Shown: positions 45,401-52,682 of the stretch, in pieces
Layout of the letters: every line of letters begins with the position of its first letter
Numbering within the stretch: position 1 is the stretch's first letter
Assembly: GCF_900185615.1 (NCBI RefSeq)
Contig: NZ_FYAK01000010.1
Coordinates: forward strand, 30,631-94,630
Length of the DNA: 64,000 nucleotides
Source: Photobacterium malacitanum
GTDB lineage: Bacteria; Pseudomonadota; Gammaproteobacteria; Enterobacterales; Vibrionaceae
Direction of reading: 5' to 3'
Translations under genes and position numbers: made by a program
The notes under the pieces: model-generated
Databases searched by the model: none
What the model saw: only the letters and a program-made list of their open reading frames with translations
What the model was told of the DNA's origin: nothing

Positions 45401-46807
45401 ATCTTGGCGTTGTGATAAATATAAATCAACGTTATTAATACTTAATGGTGCCGCAGTCACGGCTTTTTGAGCCGTAAATCCAATTGCTTGCGCTTTAATA
45501 TCATGCGCCCCAACAGTAGCCATAAAGACCAATGCTCCGTCAGTGGTAAAGGCATCTTCGCCTGTAATACCTATCGGTGTTGGCGCGTCATCAATATAAA
45601 CTTCAGCGCCTTTGATCGGGTTACCATTAGCGTCATAGACATTCACCACAAATTGCGCATTTAATGCCGTCACTACATCAACCTCAGAATCATTAAAGGT
45701 CACTTGGCAACCCAAGGTTTTATCTTGTTTGGCTAAAATAAAGTTATCTGAGGTACAACTAGCAAAAGCACTCACCGACTGATTACTTTCATCAAAAAAC
45801 TTAAGGGTTAAATAAAGCGCGTCGCTATTAGCATCTGCAAAACTGAGATTCAGTGGTATCGTCGCTTGGTAGGCCGTATTTGGGCTTGTCGCTGGCGTTA
45901 GCGTAATCGCATTATCAAATACAATCATGCTATCAGGGTTGATCACTTTTAGTTGAGTACGTAAATGATTAAGGCCATTGACATGATCAACAATATTACT
46001 TGGAATCTCGATAGTTAAGTTGGTGCTATCTCCCTGAGCGTCAAAGTTAAACACAGCAATAGCCATTAAAGGAATAATATCGTACTGAATATCTGTCGTT
46101 GTTGCGTCAATCACTAATGCTGAATTAGGTAAAGCCAGTTTGCCTATATGTTGGTTATCATCATAAAAATTAACCCCGAGATCGTAATTACCAAAGGCAA
46201 TATTAAAATAGAGATTGGAACGTGAAGTGGCAGGATTAATCGCAAATTTCATCTCTGCGGCATTATCAATCGCAATTCCAACAATAGGGTTATTCAATGC
46301 CAATAGGTTTAATTGCGCCGCATCAACATTAAAAAATAATTTCGCCATTTCAGGATTAACCGATATTTGAGTATCAATATTGCCTAAAACTGGCGTTATA
46401 ACCATATCAATTAACGCATTGCCGTTCGTGACTGCTGTTGTCAACTCACCATAATAAGCTTGTTGATTATGCTGTAAATTAAGCACGAAATGATAATTAG
46501 CAGGGGCTAAGCCCAAAGTGGTTGCAGATGATATGGCAAAACTGTCGACATCTAAATAGGCTTTCCAATCAAAATCTTCAGTGGTATTTTCATCGAGATT
46601 CGTTACCGTTAGTTTTCCCGCAATTAAAATAGGTGCTTGAACATTTTTGGCCGTTGTTTGATTGTTATTATTTAATACTTGAAATGCACTAAATTTAGGC
46701 GAAAAATCGACCTTTACAGTATCAACCTTGGCGCTATTCTCATTACACCCAATGAGTGAGAGTAAGACACCCAGTAATATTCCATACCAATAGTGCAATC
46801 CTTTCAT
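42431..46807 (-). CDS. M36 (fungalysin)-family metalloprotease, giant lipoprotein (1458 aa)
   Basis: Extracellular zinc endopeptidase anchored as a lipoprotein (lipobox SLIGC). Parts in order: an N-terminal region of about 470 residues with beta-sandwich-like domains of unknown type, a propeptide-like FTP/PepSY region (about 500-720, VVVMEFLNQQRGLLRLSD... and VYQMLVDAQNGDVLAFFD), the M36 catalytic domain (about 780-1130) with HEYAHG (His918, Glu919, His922) and EGISD (Glu946), then a CARDB-like domain and a C-terminal DSDNDTVPDIQDLDDDND calcium-binding segment. AAGG precedes the ATG by 7 nt. Substrate proteins are unknown; a role in degrading host or environmental protein is inferred. Confidence 0.88.
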   Translation of the reverse strand: MKGLHYWYGILLGVLLSLIGCNENSAKVDTVKVDFSPKFSAFQVLNNNNQTTAKNVQAPILIAGKLTVTNLDENTTEDFDWKAYLDVDSFAISSATTLGLAPANYHFVLNLQHNQQAYYGELTTAVTNGNALIDMVITPVLGNIDTQISVNPEMAKLFFNVDAAQLNLLALNNPIVGIAIDNAAEMKFAINPATSRSNLYFNIAFGNYDLGVNFYDDNQHIGKLALPNSALVIDATTTDIQYDIIPLMAIAVFNFDAQGDSTNLTIEIPSNIVDHVNGLNHLRTQLKVINPDSMIVFDNAITLTPATSPNTAYQATIPLNLSFADANSDALYLTLKFFDESNQSVSAFASCTSDNFILAKQDKTLGCQVTFNDSEVDVVTALNAQFVVNVYDANGNPIKGAEVYIDDAPTPIGITGEDAFTTDGALVFMATVGAHDIKAQAIGFTAQKAVTAAPLSINNVDLYLSQRQDTTDHLETANYDMRVAATANVNITPTTTQLNAQTTLAQRLPTLNVDYDKKTGVARVIYNQTGYLTEADPTKSTAVVVMEFLNQQRGLLRLSDTDLANVSQQVRQTQATGSQRYYFQQQRYGRDIFNALLQVNVNRDGRILSVNNGFSPAVDQVIVNKATPAVSVQQAIINGARKVGINLTHQPKIDSEDLSRDDQKTTLTATTASKEPIEATLVYFPVKGDQLRLAWSFILFTHDQRHVYQMLVDAQNGDVLAFFDQVDSDSYEAFPIPVESPNHATPLNSRQVLTNPAASPGSPWQWHDLDASIGAEYTIMRGNNVHAYNDSNNSGSPTGTEPDCGAGLNCLFPLDLTLPPADSSYAATANLFYWNNIIHDITYLYGFDQASGNFQVNQYGGAGLGGDDVRAEAQDGGGYNNANFYTPADGSRPRMQMYLWNLTTPERDGDYDGAIIVHEYAHGISNRLVGGPTNVNCLSNYQRPSEGISDLYAIMLTHPAGMTGADPRGMGTYVLGQPITGAGIRPQQYSTDPAINNYTYESITSGMSVPHGVGSVWAQAGWEVYWALVNEHGFDSDLYNAMGGSGNQRALLYFTEGLKNTICSPSFIDTRDGVIQAAIDNYAGEDVCLVWQAFADFGLGVDATSVSNNSLSVTNGFAIPAACDDTADVWVEDTHYDYTGTAPDTGNEPDANMVGQSMWRSKAIWNRTTVGSTGSHQNPEYGQPNEINVNVKNRGAATAFNTTVEVYWAHAATGLSWPADWTLLGTDTIGSLAVGADTNATVGWTPPSTGHYCLIARLVNPQDPMTNPETSNINYNTRYNNNIAWRNMNVVDLLANLTQQINFIARSIAKDNSPIILQIGTAEQQRFLQQGGQLQINLVNFTGHDEWQTITQLPHIIRNLNAVGTSNNQGQNEGVVKLLFKADPMAITDNIRGIYQLDVMQLDDNANQANGGIAYEIITRTHLTDSDNDTVPDIQDLDDDNDQQPDTVDNFPLDMSRQ

Positions 46808-47107
46808 AATACAACCTTCTATAATTTTAAATTATAAAGTCAGCATTCCTGACACAATTTAAAACTATAGTAATAACCTATAATTGCTTATGTCTTATTA
46901 TAAAGAATGCCTTTATACCCCATAACAATGAATCCTTTTTCCCATCTTCAAAATGATGCAGATCGCATTCAAACATATCTAGCGTTTATTGGTTGTTTTA
47001 CGGCAGCTTTTAGCTAGTTCATCATCTTAAAATCACCGACTATGACCACCAACGCATAGCATGTTGCTAGCAATTGCTCCAGCCTCTTAAACAATAAGGA
47101 AAGAGTA
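46808..47107. other. Intergenic region between divergent genes
   Basis: 300 bp, AT-rich near the protease gene. It should contain both divergent promoters. I see no recognisable operator. Confidence 0.4.
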
Positions 47108-47260
47108 ATGCAAACAGGTTATTGGGCAGTTGATGCTTTTATTCTTGCCAATATCATATTGTGGATCATTGTCTGCGGTATTTTTATCTATCAGCAGCAT
47201 ACCCACGGTGGATCATTGGTTAGCCAATCAAAGAGTACCTCTTTAAGGAGTAGAAAATGA
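47108..47260 (+). CDS. Small single-helix membrane protein (50 aa)
   Basis: Begins MQTGYWAVDAFILANIILW with one hydrophobic helix (about 10-28) and a basic, serine-rich tail. AAGGA lies 7 nt before the ATG and its stop TGA overlaps the ATG of the EamA transporter (ATGA). Good translation signals and coupling make it a likely real gene and perhaps a small subunit or leader for the transporter. No family is recognised. Confidence 0.6.
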   Translation: MQTGYWAVDAFILANIILWIIVCGIFIYQQHTHGGSLVSQSKSTSLRSRK

Positions 47261-48207
47261 CCCCTAAGACACTTGGTTATACCACGATGATTGTTTCAGC
47301 GACCCTTATGGGCTGCGTTGGCTTATTTTCTCGTAATATTAATACCAGTGGTGATGTGATTGCTTTTACGCGGATGATTGTTGGCGCTATCTGTATTTTG
47401 GCGATTATGTTGTATCAAGGCAAAGCTCAGCAAATAAAAAACGTTAAATTAACTCCGGCAGTAATAACCAGCGGTATTTGTTTAGGATTATGTTTGGCCG
47501 CTTATGTTTCTGCGACCCAATATACCACCCTAGCCAATGCGGTATTTTTAATTTATACCGGCCCTGTTTTTTCCACTATTCTCGCTGCAATTTTCCTAAA
47601 AGAAAAAATTTCTGCCTTAACAGCATCGATGTTAACCGCGGTTTTTATTGGATGTTTATTTATTATCGGCATTATTAGCTACCAGCCTCAAACTGGACTG
47701 ACATTATCACTGTCGTTTTCTAAACAAAATATGGTGGGAGATATTCTTGGATTAATGTCTGGCATCGGTTATGGCCTGTATTTATTCTTTAGCCGCTATA
47801 GAACCGATATTAGCTCTGATTCACGCTCTCTGTTTAACTTTTCATTTGGTGCAATCGCGATTGCAATCTGCTTTATGGTTAACCCACCCTCACTGGCTGC
47901 CATGGATAGCACGTCATGGATATGGTTAATTTCAATGGGGTTCTTTATTGGTTTTGGCGCATTGTCATTATTAACCATTGCCGCTAAACATTTAAAAGCG
48001 GCTGAACTGGCCTGTATTTCTTATTTAGAAACCGTGGTTGGCGCAGGATTAGGTATTTTGGTCTTTAGTGAATCATTAACCGTCTTGCAAGCAATTGGTG
48101 GTGTATTGGTTATTGGCGGTGGTATGGGAGAGATTGTGATTAATATCATCAAAAAACGGGCATTAACTCAGAAGCCGCAATCTCACCAACCCCATCCGCA
48201 ACCATAA
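47257..48207 (+). CDS. EamA/DMT-family transporter (316 aa)
   Basis: Inner-membrane exporter-type protein of the drug/metabolite transporter superfamily with ten helices in two EamA repeats; each ends with the typical helix motifs (YTGPVFSTILAAIFLKEKIS and ISYLETVVGAGLGILVFSESLT). AAGGAG precedes the ATG. It overlaps the small membrane-protein gene and is followed after 11 bp by a sodium:solute symporter gene, so the three form an operon. Such EamA proteins often export amino acids or metabolites; its substrate is unknown. The tail is rich in Pro, Gln and His (QSHQPHPQP). Confidence 0.88.
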   Translation: MTPKTLGYTTMIVSATLMGCVGLFSRNINTSGDVIAFTRMIVGAICILAIMLYQGKAQQIKNVKLTPAVITSGICLGLCLAAYVSATQYTTLANAVFLIYTGPVFSTILAAIFLKEKISALTASMLTAVFIGCLFIIGIISYQPQTGLTLSLSFSKQNMVGDILGLMSGIGYGLYLFFSRYRTDISSDSRSLFNFSFGAIAIAICFMVNPPSLAAMDSTSWIWLISMGFFIGFGALSLLTIAAKHLKAAELACISYLETVVGAGLGILVFSESLTVLQAIGGVLVIGGGMGEIVINIIKKRALTQKPQSHQPHPQP

Positions 48208-48218
48208 GGTGACACGGT

Positions 48219-49679
48219 ATGAATACCTCACTCAATTGGAGCTTGCTATTAGTGACTGTTGCTATCATGGTCGGTTTAGCTCTATACAGTAATAAAGTAA
48301 TGCATAGCAACAAGGGTGAGAGTGGTTTTTTATTAGCCGCCAATTGTTTAGGTCCCTTTATTGGGGCCTCAACCATCGTTGCCACCGCATTTTCTGGTTG
48401 GGGGTTTATGGGATCCCCTGGCGTTGCATATAAATATGGTGTGATTGAACTGTTAGGCAATTTTTTCTTTGCGCCAGCGATGATTTTTGCAGTGCTCTTT
48501 TGTGCGCGATTCTTACATCAAAAAGCCCAAACAATGGGAACACTCACGATTGCTGAATATATTGCTGTCAGCCACGATGGCCCAGAGTTCATCAAACGTA
48601 TTACTCAAGCATTCAGTGCGATTATCACCATCGTGTTGTTGCTTATTTTTCTTGTCGGTCAAATCAAAGCATTAGGGCTATTAGCTGGACAATGGCTCGG
48701 TATCAGCCAAACCACTGCCTCATTTATTATGGTGGCTATTATTATTGTTTACACATCTATTGGTGGTCTAGCAGCGGTCGCTTTTACAGATACCTTTATG
48801 GTGCTCGGCATGTGTTTATCCGCGATTATTATTATGGTGACCATTTTTACAGATCTACCGCCGCAACTATTAATTGAACAACTCAATACTATCGATAAAA
48901 ACCTATTAGCGCCGCAAGACTCTGGCCCCTATGGTAGCAGCCGTTGGCATGTTCTAATGGTGCTACCCTATGCGTTTATTTACAGCGCGACCCTGCCCTA
49001 TATGTCAGTACGATTTATGGCATTTGCCAATACCACTAAATTACATCATGTCGCCGCTTATATGACCCCAATGGCGTGCTTATTAAGTTTAGTGCCTATT
49101 GTCGGTTGCTATATTCGTGTCAAAGTTCCCACCTTAACCAATCCTGATGATGCGATGCCAGTGTTTCTGACCCAATTTTTATCACCCTATTTATCCGCAA
49201 TTGTTACTTTATTTATATTATTTGCAATGAAATCAACCGCTAACTCAGTATTACATGCTATTTCAGGTGCAGTATCTCACGATTTACGTCAGGCTCTGTG
49301 GCCACATTCATCACTGACACCAAAGCAGCTATTATTGTTAAATCGTGGTGCAGTATTTGGATTAGGTGGAATTGGATTTATTATTATGCTGTTTGCACCA
49401 CCGTTTATGTTATCGATGTTAGCTATTTTAGGCTCGGGAACATTAATGGCTGCGCTGGTCGCACCAACCTTATTGGCACATTGGCTACCGAGTAATATTT
49501 ATGCAGCATTGAGCGCATTAGTGATAGGTTTTTTTAGTGGCTGCTTATTGTTTGTAGAATTTAACTTAGGGTGGGTTGAAGCACCACTGTATGCGTCACT
49601 ATTAGCGTGTTGTAGTTATGCGCTGGTGGCAAAGTGTAGCCAACATCAATTCATTGCTGAGTATTTACGTTTATCGTAA
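48219..49679 (+). CDS. Sodium:solute symporter family (SSS) transporter (486 aa)
   Basis: Na+-coupled uptake protein with about 13 membrane segments. The SSS pattern is seen in FLLAANCLGPFIGASTIVATAFSGWGFMG near the N-terminus and in the region IVYTSIGGLAAVAFTDTFMVLG, which matches the family's GGLkaViwTD motif. AAGG lies before the ATG. Together with the EamA gene upstream it gives an importer/exporter pair. The nearby AraC regulator and amidinotransferase suggest an amino acid or guanidino compound, but this is only contextual. Confidence 0.88.
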   Translation: MNTSLNWSLLLVTVAIMVGLALYSNKVMHSNKGESGFLLAANCLGPFIGASTIVATAFSGWGFMGSPGVAYKYGVIELLGNFFFAPAMIFAVLFCARFLHQKAQTMGTLTIAEYIAVSHDGPEFIKRITQAFSAIITIVLLLIFLVGQIKALGLLAGQWLGISQTTASFIMVAIIIVYTSIGGLAAVAFTDTFMVLGMCLSAIIIMVTIFTDLPPQLLIEQLNTIDKNLLAPQDSGPYGSSRWHVLMVLPYAFIYSATLPYMSVRFMAFANTTKLHHVAAYMTPMACLLSLVPIVGCYIRVKVPTLTNPDDAMPVFLTQFLSPYLSAIVTLFILFAMKSTANSVLHAISGAVSHDLRQALWPHSSLTPKQLLLLNRGAVFGLGGIGFIIMLFAPPFMLSMLAILGSGTLMAALVAPTLLAHWLPSNIYAALSALVIGFFSGCLLFVEFNLGWVEAPLYASLLACCSYALVAKCSQHQFIAEYLRLS

Positions 49680-49696
49680 TCACGGCCCATAAAACA

Positions 49697-49732
49697 CAAC
49701 AACAGCATTATGTCACCGTTATGCTGTTGTTG
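49697..49732. terminator. Bidirectional terminator between the symporter and the AraC gene
   Basis: 12-bp perfect stem CAACAACAGCAT / ATGCTGTTGTTG with a 12-nt loop between converging genes. Confidence 0.7.
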
Positions 49733-49763
49733 TTATTGTTGTTAGTGATGATGATTGTGCCAT

Positions 49764-50669
49764 TTAAACCTGCCACTGATGAAATTGTTTTTGTAACTGC
49801 CCTTGGATTGATTGTGAGTTACCAATATTTTCCCGTAACGCCACATGATTAGCGCGATAACATCGAGGGGTTACCTGTAATAGTGTTTTAAACTTTTCAT
49901 TGAAGTTTGATAATGATGAAAAACCCACTTCAGCCCCAATATGAGCAATACTCCAATCTGTTGAAACTAAGTACCTTGCTGCTTGCTTTACTCGCTGCTC
50001 AATCAAATATTGACGAAATGTTATCCCTAGATGGGTATGAAAAAAGCGTGAAAATGTACTTTCTGCCATATGCAATTGCTGAGCAACAATGGTCACTGTC
50101 AGTGGTTCAGCTAAGTTATTGGCAATATATTGCAGCACGCTACCAACACGGTTTTCAGTTCTTTTGGTGGTAGAAAATGCAAGTTGATGAGTTTCTAGTA
50201 TTTTACTTGGTGAGGTTTTTGTTAATTGATCAAGTAACATTAATATATTGAGCAATTGTTTAAAGTCAAAGGTGTTCTCTATGTTATCCATGATCTCAAA
50301 CAGGGGTTCTAGCCACTCACTTTCAAATAATAATCCTTGCTTTGCATGATCTAACATATTTTTTATATTACTAAACTGGACACTATCAATAAATGTTTGC
50401 CCTAACGCATTTAAACGAAAATGCAATATATCACCGACACTCTCCTTGTTATTATCAATACTCATTTTAAACGGATGAAAAGGTGCTAATAAAACTAATT
50501 GCCCTACCACTAGCGGCATTTGAGTTGATGATAAATGTAATATGCAGCCATTTTGTTTAGGGCGTATTAATATATAATCAGCACCAAAGATAAAATGCTT
50601 ATTTTCAGTCAGTGGTTGTAAATCAAACATCAAAAATTTAGGCGTATTTGCTATAATTTTCTGATACAT
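49764..50669 (-). CDS. AraC-family transcriptional regulator (301 aa)
   Basis: Transcription factor with an N-terminal sensor-type domain (about 1-165, jelly-roll-like with PLVVGQLVLLAPFHPF) and a C-terminal double helix-turn-helix (about 185-285; VTIVAQQLHMAESTFSRFFHTHLGITF and IAHIGAEVGFSSLSNFNEKFK). GGGGAG is 7 nt before the ATG. It is divergent from the amidinotransferase gene and converges on the transporter operon, so both are candidate targets. Ligand unknown. Confidence 0.88.
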   Translation of the reverse strand: MYQKIIANTPKFLMFDLQPLTENKHFIFGADYILIRPKQNGCILHLSSTQMPLVVGQLVLLAPFHPFKMSIDNNKESVGDILHFRLNALGQTFIDSVQFSNIKNMLDHAKQGLLFESEWLEPLFEIMDNIENTFDFKQLLNILMLLDQLTKTSPSKILETHQLAFSTTKRTENRVGSVLQYIANNLAEPLTVTIVAQQLHMAESTFSRFFHTHLGITFRQYLIEQRVKQAARYLVSTDWSIAHIGAEVGFSSLSNFNEKFKTLLQVTPRCYRANHVALRENIGNSQSIQGQLQKQFHQWQV

Positions 50670-51137
50670 AACCGTCTCCCCCTTTTATAACCTCCATTAT
50701 TACTACTTTATACTGCAGTGCTAGATACTTTGATTGAAAATGAGCGATTATTCACTGACACGATATCTTCTTTTTTTAGATATGTGATATTCCATCGAGC
50801 TTTATAAGTAATAATTGAAATTAGCATACCAAGAATGCCATAAATATCATTTATGCAATTATCTTTTATTCTTAAAAATAAGCAGTTGTAATAACCGCTA
50901 TAAATACCATTCTCAGCATATAATCGACATTTATCAGCAGAACTTCGCTATAAAATGAATTTTAAAAGCGCATTATTAAGTCATTGAAGAGCACAACACA
51001 TCGCCTTCAACAGCAAGAAGCAGTTATATAACACATTGTTAAATAACAATAATAAATGCCTGTTATCAAATATCTATCAGCAATGTGCCAATAAATACTG
51101 TTTCAATACAACTATTCGTTCTCATGGAGAATTAGCA
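50670..51137. other. Divergent promoter region of the AraC and amidinotransferase genes
   Basis: About 470 bp, AT-rich. An open frame from 51036 merely extends the amidinotransferase upstream and lacks a Shine-Dalgarno. No clear operator repeats are seen. Confidence 0.4.
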
Positions 51138-52370
51138 ATGAGTATTTCTAACGACCTTTATCCAAATGCTTCGTTACCTCTTGAGCGTAAAGAATCAGGT
51201 GTACCGTATGTTCGACCAGGGCTACACGTTGAATCTTATAACGATTTTGATCCTCTTCGCCATGTAATTGTAGGTATTGCTGATAACCAACATATTCCAG
51301 AAGCTTGCCCAGCAAGTAATGAAAAAATACCAGCAGATTCGCCAATGCGTGGCAGTAAAGCAGGTCGTCGTACTCAAGAATCTATTGATCGTGCTAATGA
51401 GTGTTTAAATGGCTTTGCGCAAATTCTAGAAAATCGCGGTATTATTGTTGATCGCCCAGGGGCTGTTGATTGGCATGATCGTATCAATACCCCTGACTTT
51501 TCAATTAGCTCAGGTTTTGGTTGCATGCCACCTCGTGACTGCTTACTCACCATGGGTAAAAGTATCCTTATGGCACCAATGAGCTTCCGTAGTCGTTATT
51601 TTGAATATTTAGCATATACCGATCTTCTTCGTGAATATTTTGAATCAGATCAACAATGTATGATTGAACAAGCGCCACGTCCACGCTTATCTGACGATAG
51701 TTTCCGTATGGATTATGTTGCAGCCTACGAGTATTTATCCGATGAAGAAACAATGGCGCGTTCATTAAATAAAGAATACAGCACCAAAGAAACAGATATT
51801 CTGTTTGATGCCGCTGATGTGATGCGTCTAGGTAAAGATATTTTTGTTCAGCATGGTCTGACTACCAACTTAGCCGGTATTCGCTGGATCAAGCGTAAAT
51901 ATGAGCCAATGGGTTACCGTATTCACACGTTAAGTTTTGCCGATAACCATCCGATTCATATTGATGCAACATTCTGTCCACTACGTCCAGGATTAATGCT
52001 ACTTAACCCACATCGACCGCTGTTTGCCGGCCAGCGTGAAATATTTGAAAAGAATGATTGGCAAATTGTTGAAGCGGTTAAACCGGCATGGGATAACCCA
52101 CCACCACTTTGTTATTCAAGCACATGGCTATCAATGAATACACTGATCATTGATCATAAAACCGTCTGTGTTGAAGCCAGTGAAAAAGCTCAAATGGAAC
52201 AGTTTGATAAGTTAGGCTTTAACGTCATTCCAGTTGATTTACGTGATGCTTATGCATTTGGAGGTGGTTTACATTGCGCAACTGCCGATGTATGGCGTGA
52301 AGGGACACGTGAAGACTATTTCCCAAATCAGTTTAGTGGTTCACACAATATTGAGCACTGGGAATACTGA
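51138..52370 (+). CDS. Glycine amidinotransferase-family enzyme (410 aa)
   Basis: Member of the arginine:glycine amidinotransferase family, which moves the amidino group of arginine to an amine such as glycine. Family landmarks are FDPLRHVIVGIADN near the N-terminus, FDAADVMRLGKDIFVQ (catalytic Asp region), HIDATFCPLRPGLML (catalytic His) and GGGLHCATADVWREG (catalytic Cys380). The ATG at 51138 has GGAGAA upstream and gives the usual length. It is a single gene with its own terminator; no creatine or toxin pathway gene is adjacent. The acceptor amine is unknown. The upstream AraC protein is the likely regulator. Confidence 0.88.
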   Translation: MSISNDLYPNASLPLERKESGVPYVRPGLHVESYNDFDPLRHVIVGIADNQHIPEACPASNEKIPADSPMRGSKAGRRTQESIDRANECLNGFAQILENRGIIVDRPGAVDWHDRINTPDFSISSGFGCMPPRDCLLTMGKSILMAPMSFRSRYFEYLAYTDLLREYFESDQQCMIEQAPRPRLSDDSFRMDYVAAYEYLSDEETMARSLNKEYSTKETDILFDAADVMRLGKDIFVQHGLTTNLAGIRWIKRKYEPMGYRIHTLSFADNHPIHIDATFCPLRPGLMLLNPHRPLFAGQREIFEKNDWQIVEAVKPAWDNPPPLCYSSTWLSMNTLIIDHKTVCVEASEKAQMEQFDKLGFNVIPVDLRDAYAFGGGLHCATADVWREGTREDYFPNQFSGSHNIEHWEY

Positions 52371-52390
52371 TCAATAAACCGTTTATATTC

Positions 52391-52424
52391 GCCCTTTAAT
52401 AAGCAAATATTAAAGGGCTTTTTT
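52391..52424 (+). terminator. Intrinsic terminator of the amidinotransferase gene
   Basis: 11-bp perfect stem GCCCTTTAATA / TATTAAAGGGC with a 6-nt loop and a T6 run. Confidence 0.9.
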
Positions 52425-52457
52425 ATTGCAATAATCATTTGATTCAGCATAAAAAAA

Positions 52458-52473
52458 GAGCCCATAAGGGCTC
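52458..52473 (-). terminator. Intrinsic terminator of the patatin gene
   Basis: GAGCCC-ataa-GGGCTC with T7 on the minus-strand side. It lies 210 bp past the stop codon of the patatin gene; the AT-rich DNA between (52474-52682) shows nothing else. Confidence 0.7.
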
Positions 52474-52682
52474 AAAAAAAATCATATCATACTTTTAAAT
52501 GTCGCATTATTGTTCCTTTTGTATCCTTACAAACGAAAAATATACATTCAAAAGCAAAAAGGTTATATCGCTGATAATTATCAACCAAAATAAATTTCTT
52601 TTGTCAGTATCAAGTAAAGTATTAATTTAATTAACACTTATAAATACATGTTAAATATAGACAAATAGCGAAATATCCATAT

